A program made the translations under genes and the position numbers. From Deltaproteobacteria bacterium (GTDB taxonomy: Bacteria; Myxococcota; B64-G9): a stretch of 33,822 nt of DNA. Shown here one piece after another: positions 8,293 to 16,027 of the stretch. How positions within the stretch are numbered: the stretch's first letter is position 1; every line of letters begins with the position of its first letter. A model generated the notes under the pieces. It worked only from the letters and a program-made list of their open reading frames with translations. It was not told the DNA's origin and did no database searches. The stretch covers positions 1 to 33,822 of the forward strand of contig JAUXGL010000025.1 in the NCBI GenBank assembly GCA_030622135.1, given 5' to 3'.

Positions 8293-8739
8293 ATGGACGA
8301 CCTCGACGGCGAAATTCTCGATCGGATTCAGAGAGGCGTTCCCCTCGTCCGCCGGCCTTTTCATGCGTTGGCGGAGGAGCTGGATACTTCCGAGGAGGAG
8401 GTGCTGGCGCGTGTAAAGCGCCTGCGCGATTTAGGAATTGTTCGTCGCCTAGGGCCGATAATCAACTACCGGCGCTGGGACATGTACGGCGCCCTGATCG
8501 CGGCTAACGTCGACCCGGAGCGGATCGAGGATGTTCGAAGCGTGGTGATGGCGTACGCGGAGGTAAGTCACGCGTACCTCCGGGAGCATTCCTGGAACCT
8601 CTGGTTTACCGTCGTGGCCGAGAATGAGGGGGTGTTCGACCTCGTGGTAGGGGACATAACCGCAAAAGCCGGACTGCGTGACGTGCGCAAGCTCAAGAGA
8701 TTGAAAACCTACAAGCTCAAGGTTCGCTTCAAGGCTTGA
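8293..8739 (+). CDS. ahbA: siroheme decarboxylase subunit AhbA (Lrp/AsnC-like)
   Basis: With AhbB, this forms the complex that decarboxylates siroheme at C12 and C18. The start at ATG 8293, four bases after the ahbD stop, gives 148 residues, the usual family length. Residues ~1-60 form the winged-helix half of the Lrp/AsnC fold (ILDRIQRGVPL, then KRLRDLGIVRRLGPIIN). Residues ~65-148 form the RAM-like ferredoxin half. The motif SHAYLREHSWNLWFT (92-106) is the AhbA/NirD/NirL signature around the substrate site. Although it looks like a regulator, this family is enzymatic and is not expected to bind DNA. The A and B names are assigned by order and motif and could be swapped. Confidence 0.87.
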   Translation: MDDLDGEILDRIQRGVPLVRRPFHALAEELDTSEEEVLARVKRLRDLGIVRRLGPIINYRRWDMYGALIAANVDPERIEDVRSVVMAYAEVSHAYLREHSWNLWFTVVAENEGVFDLVVGDITAKAGLRDVRKLKRLKTYKLKVRFKA

Positions 8740-8749
8740 GGCACCTACG

Positions 8750-9226
8750 ATGGTGACGGACAAGGAATTCATTAACGTGGCAGCGGCTGGGTTGGAGATA
8801 GAAGCCGAGCCGTTCAGCCGGCTGGCTGAACGATTCGGTTTGACGCAAGCAGAGGTGATATCGCGATTGCAGCGCCTGATCGACGAGGGGAAGGTCAAGC
8901 GATTCGCCGCTTCAGTGCGGCACAAGCCCATGGGATACGATTTCAATACGATGTTGCTGGTGCGCGGCGAACCCGGGAACCTCGATCGGATAGGAGCGGC
9001 GGTGAGCCGGTTCACCGAGGTGAGCCACTGCTATCACCGGCATCACCCGGATGGAGATCCCCACTGCATTTATATCATGATCCACACGCGCGAAAAATCG
9101 CGCATGGACGAAATCATCGGTACCATTGCCGAGTTGCACGGCGTTCGCGGGGTCGAGGTGTGTACATCGCTCGTCGAACTGAAGAAAACATCCCTATCGA
9201 GAGTCTCTTCGAGTGTCAAACCATAA
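8750..9226 (+). CDS. ahbB: siroheme decarboxylase subunit AhbB (Lrp/AsnC-like)
   Basis: The second subunit of siroheme decarboxylase is 158 residues long and is homologous to the gene before it. It shows the same two-part fold: a winged-helix half (RLAERFGLTQAEVISRLQRL, with KVKRFAASVRH) and a RAM-like half. The heme-site motif SHCYHRHHPDG (92-102) is followed by a conserved IYIMIH stretch. Ten bases separate it from ahbA, with GAGG upstream of the ATG. AhbB-type proteins often carry a longer histidine-containing motif here, and the extra histidines (95-99: YHRHH) fit a ferric-siroheme ligand role. The C-terminal tail is Ser-rich and probably disordered. It lies 16 bases before the adenosine-kinase-like gene, so co-transcription continues. 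Confidence 0.87.
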   Translation: MVTDKEFINVAAAGLEIEAEPFSRLAERFGLTQAEVISRLQRLIDEGKVKRFAASVRHKPMGYDFNTMLLVRGEPGNLDRIGAAVSRFTEVSHCYHRHHPDGDPHCIYIMIHTREKSRMDEIIGTIAELHGVRGVEVCTSLVELKKTSLSRVSSSVKP

Positions 9227-9242
9227 GGATTAAGGATTTTGG

Positions 9243-10205
9243 ATGAAGGACGTCCTGGGAATCGGCAATGCCATGGTGGACGTGGTCAGTGATGTGAGGG
9301 ATGAGTTTCTTGAAAAGCACGGGCTGACCAAGGGGGCCATGACCTTGATTGATGCGGGGCGGGCCGAGAGTCTCTATCAGGCGGTGGGGACTTGTGTGGA
9401 GGTTTCGGGGGGATCGGTGGCCAACACCGTGGCGGCGTTGGCGGCGGCGGGGGTTCGGAGCGCTTACATCGGGAAGGTGAAGGACGATCAGCTCGGGCGG
9501 ATTTTTGAAAGGGAGATGAAGCGGTCCGGGGTGGGTTTTGATGTTCCGGCGGCTGCTTCGGGGCCGGCTACCGGGCGGTGTTTGGTGTTCGTGACGCCGG
9601 ACGGGCAGAGGAGCATGCAGACTTTTCTGGGGGCGGCTGCGACGCTGGCGCCTGAGGACGTGGATGCGGATGCGGTGCGGGGGGCGCGGTTCGTGTACCT
9701 GGAGGGGTATTTGTTCGATCCACAGCCGGCCAAGGCGGCGTTCTACAAGGCGGCGGAGATCGCGCACGGGGCCGGGCGAAAGGTGGCCATGTCGCTTTCG
9801 GACTCGTTCTGCGTGGACCGGCACCGGGCGGACTTCTGCGACTTCGTAGAAAAACACGTGGACGTTCTTTTCGCCAACGAAGACGAGGTGATCTCGCTGG
9901 TCGAGGCTGCCGAGCTCGAGGAGGCGGTTTTGCGGTTGCGGGGGCAGTGCGAGATCTGTGCGGTAACGCTGGGAAAAAGGGGATCGTTGATACTTGCGGG
10001 GGACGAGCGGGTCGAGATCGGGGCGGAGCCGGTGGAACGGGTAGTAGATACAACCGGGGCGGGAGATCTGTATGCGGGGGGATTTCTCTACGGGCTGGCC
10101 AAGGGAGAGGGACCGGCCGCCTGCGGGCTTTTGGGCAGCCGGTTGGCCGCGGAAGTCATCGGGCAGTTCGGGGCCCGGCTTGCCAGCATCCCCGAAATCG
10201 ATTGA
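9243..10205 (+). CDS. PfkB-family carbohydrate/adenosine kinase
   Basis: This cytoplasmic 320-residue kinase belongs to the ribokinase (PfkB) family and most resembles adenosine kinase, which makes AMP from adenosine. The opening GIGNAMVDVV and the motif SGGSVANTVAALAAAG (residues 55-70) match the substrate-lid and Gly-Gly motif of the adenosine-kinase group. The catalytic motif DTTGAGD (269-275) supplies the catalytic Asp275, and the NEDE-type motif (212-215) supplies metal/ATP contacts. Sugar kinases of the same family cannot be excluded. It is close behind ahbB (16 bases) and before an MTA phosphorylase, which supports an adenosine-salvage role. Its base composition is notably G-rich on the coding strand (many GGG codons), in contrast to the genes at the left end. 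Confidence 0.85.
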   Translation: MKDVLGIGNAMVDVVSDVRDEFLEKHGLTKGAMTLIDAGRAESLYQAVGTCVEVSGGSVANTVAALAAAGVRSAYIGKVKDDQLGRIFEREMKRSGVGFDVPAAASGPATGRCLVFVTPDGQRSMQTFLGAAATLAPEDVDADAVRGARFVYLEGYLFDPQPAKAAFYKAAEIAHGAGRKVAMSLSDSFCVDRHRADFCDFVEKHVDVLFANEDEVISLVEAAELEEAVLRLRGQCEICAVTLGKRGSLILAGDERVEIGAEPVERVVDTTGAGDLYAGGFLYGLAKGEGPAACGLLGSRLAAEVIGQFGARLASIPEID

Positions 10206-10321
10206 CCCCAATCCGCCTTCGGTGCCCCTGAGTGCTGCACCCGTGGTGTTGGGGTTGATCGGACGGAGCGACCGGAAATACAGGTTGACCGCCTTTGGGC
10301 GGGGGTGCTACTTTCGCTTCC

Positions 10322-11185
10322 ATGAGCGAGGAGATTCTCGGCGTCATTGGTGGGACCGGTCTCTCGGGGATCGAGGGGTTGGAGGGGGCGGAGAAGCAGG
10401 AGCTGGATACGCCGTTCGGTAAGCCTTCGGGGGCCTACCTGTGCGGGACCTTGTACGGGACCCGGGTGGTGTTTCTGCCTCGGCACGGGGCTGGACATGT
10501 GCTTATGCCTTCCGAAGTCAACTACCGGGCCAATATCCACGGGTTCAGGCAGCTGGGGGTTCGCTACGTGCTTTCGGTCTCGGCGGTGGGGAGCCTTAAG
10601 GAGGACATCCCTCCGGGCGACATGGTGCTGCCGACGCAGTTCATCGACCGTACCCGGGGGAGGGCCGGCACGTTTTTCGGGGGCGGGGCGGTGGCCCACG
10701 TGCAGTTCGGCGATCCGGTCTGTCCGCGGATGGTGGCGGCGGTGGCTTCGGTGTTGAAGGAGCAGGGGGTCCGTTTCCATGCGGGATGCACCTACGTGGC
10801 CATGGAGGGCCCGGTGTTCTCCACCCGGGCGGAGTCGGAGCTTTACCGCAGTTGGGGTGCGCACGTCATCGGCATGACCAGTATCCCGGAGGCCAAGCTG
10901 GCCCGGGAGGCCGAGATTTGTTACGCCACCCTGGCCCTATCGACCGATTACGACTGCTGGCATCAGACGGAGGATGAGGTGTCCGTGGAAGCGGTGGTTC
11001 AGCTGATCGCCCGGAACATCTCCACGGCCAAACAGATCATCGCGGGATTGTGCCGGCAGTTTCCCCCATTGGGTTTTTGCAAGTGTCAGCAGGCCCTGGA
11101 AGGGGCGCTGCTGACCCCGGTGGATATGATTCCCGCAGAGACGCAGAAGCGCCTCGGGATGTTGGCGGGGCGGTTTTTCAAGTAG
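10322..11185 (+). CDS. mtnP: 5'-methylthioadenosine phosphorylase
   Basis: This enzyme cleaves 5'-methylthioadenosine with phosphate to adenine and methylthioribose-1-phosphate; the family also accepts 5'-deoxyadenosine. The start at ATG 10322 (MSEEILGVIGGTG) gives 287 residues, the usual size; an earlier in-frame ATG at 10295 adds a low-quality leader. Motifs in order: the phosphate-site opening GGTGLSG (10-16), LPRHGAGH (52-59), EGPVFSTRAES (162-172), MTSIPEAKLAREAEI (185-199) and TDYDCW (208-213). The last is characteristic of MTA phosphorylase rather than purine nucleoside phosphorylase. 116 bases separate it from the kinase, so it may have its own expression signal. A strong-looking promoter for the next gene lies just downstream at 11207. 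Confidence 0.93.
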   Translation: MSEEILGVIGGTGLSGIEGLEGAEKQELDTPFGKPSGAYLCGTLYGTRVVFLPRHGAGHVLMPSEVNYRANIHGFRQLGVRYVLSVSAVGSLKEDIPPGDMVLPTQFIDRTRGRAGTFFGGGAVAHVQFGDPVCPRMVAAVASVLKEQGVRFHAGCTYVAMEGPVFSTRAESELYRSWGAHVIGMTSIPEAKLAREAEICYATLALSTDYDCWHQTEDEVSVEAVVQLIARNISTAKQIIAGLCRQFPPLGFCKCQQALEGALLTPVDMIPAETQKRLGMLAGRFFK

Positions 11186-11206
11186 GTGGAAACCTGGGCG
11201 AACATC

Positions 11207-11235
11207 TTGTCAAAGAATCCCTTGAGTGCAATAAT
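11207..11235 (+). promoter_or_regulatory. near-consensus sigma-70-type promoter
   Basis: TTGTCA (11207-11212) and AATAAT (11230-11235), separated by exactly 17 bases, match ten of twelve consensus positions. Transcription would start near 11242 and give a leader of about 130 bases before the start at 11372. I saw no further strong structure in that leader. Confidence 0.6.
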
Positions 11236-11371
11236 CGAAAGTCGAAGTAAATCAAGGCACTGTTGTGTGAACCCAGTGAGGGTGGCGGGACGTCATACAG
11301 GTATTGAAAGCCGAGCGTTTTAGGCACTTGTTTGGTTGCGGCAGGTGCCGCGCTGGGTCGAGGTTTGCGAT

Positions 11372-13576
11372 ATGAGATTCACGTGTGGAGAGTGCAGCGC
11401 ACAGTACATGATCTCGGACGACAAGGTCGGTGTCAAGGGCGTCCGGGTTCGTTGCAAGAAGTGCGGTAATATCATCACGGTTCGGCCTATGCCCGAAAGC
11501 GATTCGACCGAGCCGGGGCGGCAAGACGCCCAGGTGTCCGTGGCTTCCGATGAGTCGTTGCCGGGCAAGATCACCGATGACCAGCCCGAGGAGGAGGAAA
11601 AAGAATTCAACGTGGGGGCCGCGGAGATCGGGGACGCGCTGGATAACTTCCTGGGGGGCGAGGGAGAACTCGAGGACGAGGGAGAACTCGATGACGAGGG
11701 TCTGGACGACGAGGATCGGCCCGATTTTGACCGTCAGGCGACCCGGGTGTTCAACTTGGACGAGATGCAAAAGGTTCATGAGGAGCGGGAGCAGGCCGAG
11801 CAGGAGGTCGATGAGCGTCAGCAGATCTCCGAGTTGCACCAGTCCGCCCAGGCCGCGGAGGCGGGGGATATTCCCGCCGGCGAAGAGCAGCCTGCTGGCG
11901 TGGTCTCGCCGCCCGCCGAAGCGCCCAGCGACGAGGAGCTCGATCGGGTGGAGTGGTATGCGGCGGTGGACGAGCGGCAGGTCGGACCCATGAGCATCGC
12001 CGAGATCGGCACTCGCTGGGAGCAGGGAGAGTTCGACGCCGAGACCCTGGTGTGGAAAACCGGTTTCGACGACTGGATTCCCGTTTTCGAGGTAAGCGAG
12101 CTGAGATTCCTCTTGGCCGAACGGGAGGCTCCATCCTCCGAAGAGGCTTTGGGGGAACCAGAAGAGATGGACGATGGGGAGCGCAAGGAATCGACCGGCT
12201 GGGGGGAGGATACTTGGGAAGAAGATCGGGAGGAAAGGGAGGTAGGCGACGCGGAGTCGGATCGGGACGAAGAATACTACGGGGAGGACGATACTATCTC
12301 CGCGGCGTCATCGGCGGCTTTTGACAGCGTGGACGTGGATTGGAAGCCGTCGGCGGTGGCCGAGCTGAACGCATTGGCGGAGGAGGAGTTGGCTTCATTG
12401 AGGCCCCCGCCGGATCCGGAGCCGGAGGAGCAGCAGCTACCTTTCGGCGAGGACCTGGCCATGATCGAAGAGGGAGGCGAGACTGGGGAGACGGGGGAGA
12501 CGGGGGAGACGGGGGAAACCGGGGAGATGGATGACGGTGACAGCTCCATCATCGGTCAGATCGCCGCGGAAGAGGAAGAGGCCGCCAGGCGGGCCGAGGC
12601 AGAGCGGGCAGACGAGGAGAAGCGGGCGGAAGAGGTCCGCAAGAAAAAGGAGGAGGAAGAGCTGGCCGCCCAGGCGGCCGCCCATCGGGAGCGGGAGGAG
12701 GAGAAGCGGGAGCGGGCCGTTCCGCCGCCGGAACAGATCATACCCCCGCGCGGCAGCATTCCCAAGTGGGCCCTGGGGGTGATGGGCGGCAGCGGGTTAG
12801 TCATCATCATTCTTCTAGGTTTTATCGCCTACAAGCTGGTTTCGGGGTCGGGTGAGGCTGGAGTCAAGCCGCCCACCGAGCCGATAAAGCCGCCCATTGC
12901 GGAAGAAGTTAATCCCCAGCCCATGACGTCTCCCCAGGGACCGGCCACGCCTTCGTCACCGGCGTCGACCGATGCGGCCAAGACGGCGGCGGTGACCCCC
13001 AGTCCCGAGCCCAAGCCTGTAGCCAAGGAAATGGTCGCGGAGAAGAGGAATCCGGCGGTTATCCCGAAGCGCGGGCCTTCACGGGAGAAGAAGAAAAAGA
13101 AGAATAAAACGAGAAGAGAGAAAGTGGCCGAAGCGCCCAGGGAGGAGCCCCCGCCGCCTCCCCCGCGCCGGAAAAAGTCCAAGGGCTCGCTGCTGGATTT
13201 CGAGGACGAGGCCGAGTTCGATCGAATGGCCGGCTCCTCCGGCGGGGGTGCCAAGAAGCCGCCGCCTCCCAAGCCGGTCAAGAAGGAGTTGCCGCCCTTG
13301 AGCAACGCGGATGTCCTGGGTGTCATGCGTCAGCACATCGCCGAGTTTAAAGCCTGCAATCGCAAGCAGAAAGAGATCGATCCCTCGGTAAAGGGCAAGA
13401 TGGTGGTTTCCTTCATCGTCAATCCCAACGGAAGAGTGGGCACCGTGAAGGTCACCACTGCCCGGTTCAAGAAGACTTTCGTGGCTACCTGCATCTCCAA
13501 GGTGATCCGCCAACTAAACTTCTCCAAGTTTGGCGGCAAGCCTAAGAAAGTCCCCTTCCCCTTTACGGTTAAATAA
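11372..13576 (+). CDS. AgmX/PglI-type envelope protein: zinc ribbon, GYF_2, one TM helix, TonB-like C-terminus
   Basis: The start at ATG 11372 gives 734 residues; the upstream in-frame ATG at 11336 would add residues before the zinc ribbon. Residues 1-36 are an MJ0042-type zinc ribbon (Cys5, 8, 28, 31). An acidic linker follows, then a GYF_2 domain at ~193-247 (WYAAVDERQVGPMS and the W-x-x-G-F-D-D-W-I-P end). More Glu-rich low-complexity and coiled-coil sequence follows, with five ETG units at 370-384. One membrane helix spans ~464-490. A Pro/Lys-rich periplasmic linker leads to a TonB-like domain (~643-734, ADVLGVMRQHIAEFKACNRKQ, ending LNFSKFGG). Proteins of this design are linked in Myxococcus to gliding motility or to coupling of inner-membrane energy to the outer membrane; the role here is inferred. 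Confidence 0.85.
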   Translation: MRFTCGECSAQYMISDDKVGVKGVRVRCKKCGNIITVRPMPESDSTEPGRQDAQVSVASDESLPGKITDDQPEEEEKEFNVGAAEIGDALDNFLGGEGELEDEGELDDEGLDDEDRPDFDRQATRVFNLDEMQKVHEEREQAEQEVDERQQISELHQSAQAAEAGDIPAGEEQPAGVVSPPAEAPSDEELDRVEWYAAVDERQVGPMSIAEIGTRWEQGEFDAETLVWKTGFDDWIPVFEVSELRFLLAEREAPSSEEALGEPEEMDDGERKESTGWGEDTWEEDREEREVGDAESDRDEEYYGEDDTISAASSAAFDSVDVDWKPSAVAELNALAEEELASLRPPPDPEPEEQQLPFGEDLAMIEEGGETGETGETGETGETGEMDDGDSSIIGQIAAEEEEAARRAEAERADEEKRAEEVRKKKEEEELAAQAAAHREREEEKRERAVPPPEQIIPPRGSIPKWALGVMGGSGLVIIILLGFIAYKLVSGSGEAGVKPPTEPIKPPIAEEVNPQPMTSPQGPATPSSPASTDAAKTAAVTPSPEPKPVAKEMVAEKRNPAVIPKRGPSREKKKKKNKTRREKVAEAPREEPPPPPPRRKKSKGSLLDFEDEAEFDRMAGSSGGGAKKPPPPKPVKKELPPLSNADVLGVMRQHIAEFKACNRKQKEIDPSVKGKMVVSFIVNPNGRVGTVKVTTARFKKTFVATCISKVIRQLNFSKFGGKPKKVPFPFTVK
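12479..12523 (+). repeat. 9-bp tandem repeat encoding (ETG)5
   Basis: Five consecutive 9-base units, the middle three being the identical GAGACGGGG, encode Glu-Thr-Gly five times inside the AgmX-like gene. The first and last units differ by one or two third-position bases. Copy-number changes would stay in frame, so the repeat alters linker length rather than switching the gene off. Confidence 0.85.
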
Positions 13577-13690
13577 CGGTATTTGTTCAGGCCCCTCGGA
13601 GCCCTCCTGTAAATCGCGTTCCTACGTAACCGGTGAGTTCCGCAGAAATGGAAGGAGGACACCGAGGGGCCTGAACGGATACAAATAACG
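13571..13690. terminator. convergent hairpin with 15-bp arms, flanked by an 8-bp direct repeat
   Basis: GTTCAGGCCCCTCGG (13585-13599) is the exact reverse complement of the sequence at 13662-13676. Inside the arms, CCTCCT on the left and AGGAGG on the right extend the pairing after short mismatches. The element sits between two convergent genes and could terminate both transcripts; T-rich bases follow on the + side only weakly. AAATAACG occurs on both sides (13571-13578 and 13683-13690) as a direct repeat, overlapping the stop codon of the left gene, as a target-site duplication would. A small MITE-like element is therefore an alternative. Confidence 0.6.
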
Positions 13691-13697
13691 CGGGTTT

Positions 13698-15002
13698 TTA
13701 GAAGATAATCGCCCCGTCTTCGGAGATCTCGTTGGCTTGGGCGATGGCTTGGATCTGTTCGTGGATGCGCTCGTCGGAGAGCTTGGCCAGCGTCTCCTTG
13801 ATCTCGGGACGTTCGGACACCAACTCCTGGAAGTCTTCCTTGGACAGGAAGAGGAACTCCCCGCCGCGGATCGCCTTGACCGTGGCGGTGGTGGGGGAAT
13901 CCCTCACCAGGGAGATCTCACCGAAGACCGTGCCTTCCTTTAGGTTGGCCAGGTGGACCCGGGTGTCGCCCTCGAACTTGTTTACCTCCACCTCGCCGCC
14001 CAGGATCAAGTACAGCCCCGGGCCCGGCGTGCCTTCACGGATGATGATCTCATCCGTGGGGATGCCGACGGAGGTGAAGCGTTCCAGGATATCCTTGCGA
14101 TCTTTCGGGGAGAAGGGAGAGAAGACCGGCGAGGTGACCAGCAGGTTGTTCAAGAACCGCTTGCGGGTGAACTTGGCCACCGCCCAGGTGATGTCGTCCA
14201 TGTCTTCGGCCGCGGCTTCCAGGTCCTCAAGGGGGAGTTCTAGAATGTGGCTCTCCCGGAGCGCCACCGCGCTGGCCACGCGCGGGGCGTCGGTGATCAA
14301 GGCCATCTCACCGAAAACCGAACCCGAGACCAACCGTGCCAGCGTTTTGGATTTTTCGTGTTCGCCCTCGTGCACCTCTACCTCGCCGTGGACCAGCAGG
14401 TATATGGATTTTCCCGGATCGCCCACGTGGACCACGACTTCTCCGGGCTGAAAGGTGCGTAGCTGAAGGATCTCCAGAAGGGGGTAGCAGGCCTCATTGC
14501 TCAGCAGGGATAACAGCGGAACCGGCGGGAGATGCTTGGGGTAGCGGGGATCGGGGAAATTCTTGGCCGCCTGCTCGGCCGCCGCCGGGAGCTTATCGTT
14601 AATGGTAACGGCCTCGGTTGACTCCAGGTCGTGCAGAAGGCCCGGGATAGCGGAGAAGGCCAGATCTTGATCCACACGATCGGACTCCAGACTGTAAAGA
14701 TCCGCCAGGATTTGCAGTGTTTTTTCGGACCCGGCTTGCAGGTGGGCGGCCCGCTTGATGGCGGCCACGCCAAACAGAGGAAACCCCGTCTTGATGCAGT
14801 GGGAGGCCAGCGTCTTGAATACCTCGAATGCCCGGTTGTTTTCCTTAAGCCGCTCCAGAACTCTCCCCACCTGGAAGCGACTCCACAGGTGATCCGGATC
14901 CATATTCACCACTACGGTGAACCCGGTCAGGGCTTCGTTGTACTTGCCTTCCACGAAGTCGTTCTCGGCTTTGCGATAGACGTCGATTACCTTAGCGGGC
15001 AT
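13698..15002 (-). CDS. TPR protein with two cyclic-nucleotide-binding domains
   Basis: This cytoplasmic protein has 434 residues and starts at an ATG behind AAGGAG. Residues ~1-110 are TPR-like helices (VYRKAENDFVEGKYNEALTGF). Residues ~163-285 are the first CRP-type cyclic-nucleotide-binding domain, with the phosphate-binding cassette FGEMALITDAPRVASAVA; Arg241 is the expected cNMP phosphate contact. Residues ~290-400 are a second domain with FGEISLVRDSPTTATVKA, where Thr371 replaces that Arg, so nucleotide binding there is doubtful. No DNA-binding domain is visible, so it is not a CRP-type regulator; it looks like a sensor or scaffold. It is convergent with the AgmX-like gene across the hairpin region. 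Confidence 0.85.
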   Translation of the reverse strand: MPAKVIDVYRKAENDFVEGKYNEALTGFTVVVNMDPDHLWSRFQVGRVLERLKENNRAFEVFKTLASHCIKTGFPLFGVAAIKRAAHLQAGSEKTLQILADLYSLESDRVDQDLAFSAIPGLLHDLESTEAVTINDKLPAAAEQAAKNFPDPRYPKHLPPVPLLSLLSNEACYPLLEILQLRTFQPGEVVVHVGDPGKSIYLLVHGEVEVHEGEHEKSKTLARLVSGSVFGEMALITDAPRVASAVALRESHILELPLEDLEAAAEDMDDITWAVAKFTRKRFLNNLLVTSPVFSPFSPKDRKDILERFTSVGIPTDEIIIREGTPGPGLYLILGGEVEVNKFEGDTRVHLANLKEGTVFGEISLVRDSPTTATVKAIRGGEFLFLSKEDFQELVSERPEIKETLAKLSDERIHEQIQAIAQANEISEDGAIIF

Positions 15003-15247
15003 GCTCCGACACTCCTTAGATTAGAGGGGAATAAAAGATGGCAGAAACACAAAAAAGAAATCATTGGAGATTGTCTTTTCGAAATGCCCAAAGCCTATCA
15101 AATTACCCCCCAGAATGGCAAGCCTAAAATATCTCCCCCAATCCACCAAGGTGTTGGGATTGTCGCGGAAGGTGTTTGGGAGATGCTGGTATCTGTCTCC
15201 GTGCCTTTTCCTGGTAATTTTCACCCCTTACGGCTATCCTGTCCCCC
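15003..15247. promoter_or_regulatory. divergent intergenic region between the cNMP-binding protein and TauE genes
   Basis: The 245 bases hold the 5' regions of two diverging genes. On the - side a ribosome binding site (AAGGAG) sits just before the start at 15002. On the + side a C-rich stretch precedes ATG 15248 with no clear ribosome binding site. I saw no -35/-10 pair worth marking and no RNA gene. Confidence 0.3.
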
Positions 15248-16027
15248 ATGGATCCCCTCATGGATCTCCTTCTCATTGCTGCCGGTGGTCTGCTGGCCGG
15301 CCTGGTTGGGGCCCTGATGGGTGTCGGCGGCGGCATTGTCGCGGTTCCCTTCCTGAATCTGGTAGTGGGTATTCCCATCCACTCCGCTGCCGCCGCGGGC
15401 TTGATTTCCACCCTGTCGGTCTCATGCGGCGCGGCCGGCCGCTACCTGCGCCAAAGAGGCCTGGTGGACGTTCATACCGCGTTGCGCCTGGAGTTCTTCG
15501 CCGCAGCCGGAGGTTTGTTTGGGGGCATCGCCGTCGGCTGGCTGCGCGGGCCGGTCGTGCAGATCCTTTTCGCCGTCACTCTGGTCTATGCTTGTGTGCA
15601 TATCATCCGCTCGGCGCTGCGAGCCAAAGAGCCCGCCGCCGCCTCCCACGCATCCAAAGCCCGCACCCTGGTCGCGTTCTCGCTGTGTTTTCTGGCGGGG
15701 ATCCTGTCGGGCCTTTTGGGAATCGGCGGCGGGATCGTGGTGGTGCCGGCCTTGCACTTGGTGCTGGGCCTGCCTTTCAAGAGCGCTACGGCCACTTCCA
15801 ACTTCATGATGGGCCTGACCGCGATTCCGGCGCTGTGCGGTTTCGTCTCCCGCGGCGACCTGGATCTTTACGTGGCCGCCTCCCTGGCCGCGGGCGTGCT
15901 TTTGGGCGCCGGCATCGGAGCCCGGATCATGCCCGGGATCAAGACTCCGGTATTGAAGACGGGCTTCGCCCTGCTGCTGGCCCTGGCCGCCTTCGAGATG
16001 GCCAGAAAGGGGATCGTCTCGTGGTGA
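15248..16027 (+). CDS. TauE/SafE-family sulfite/sulfonate exporter-like permease
   Basis: This integral inner-membrane protein has 259 residues and about eight hydrophobic segments. Two internal repeats each carry the Gly-rich family signature: GALMGVGGGIVAVPF at ~21-35 and GLLGIGGGIVVVPA at ~155-168. The family moves sulfite, sulfoacetate or related organosulfur anions; the substrate here cannot be told. Two nearby starts (15248 and 15260) are possible; the first is used. Its stop overlaps the start of the DUF1634 gene by seven bases, so the two are translationally coupled and probably form one transport unit, a pairing common in bacteria and archaea. Confidence 0.88.
   Translation: MDPLMDLLLIAAGGLLAGLVGALMGVGGGIVAVPFLNLVVGIPIHSAAAAGLISTLSVSCGAAGRYLRQRGLVDVHTALRLEFFAAAGGLFGGIAVGWLRGPVVQILFAVTLVYACVHIIRSALRAKEPAAASHASKARTLVAFSLCFLAGILSGLLGIGGGIVVVPALHLVLGLPFKSATATSNFMMGLTAIPALCGFVSRGDLDLYVAASLAAGVLLGAGIGARIMPGIKTPVLKTGFALLLALAAFEMARKGIVSW

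Noticed and set aside
8293..9226. Two Lrp/AsnC transcription regulators
   Set aside because: The heme-site motifs and the position behind ahbC/ahbD identify siroheme decarboxylase subunits, an enzymatic branch of the fold.
13585..13676. CRISPR repeat or tRNA-like structure in the convergent gap
   Set aside because: Only one inverted pair exists, with no repeated spacer pattern and no tRNA T-loop or acceptor pattern.
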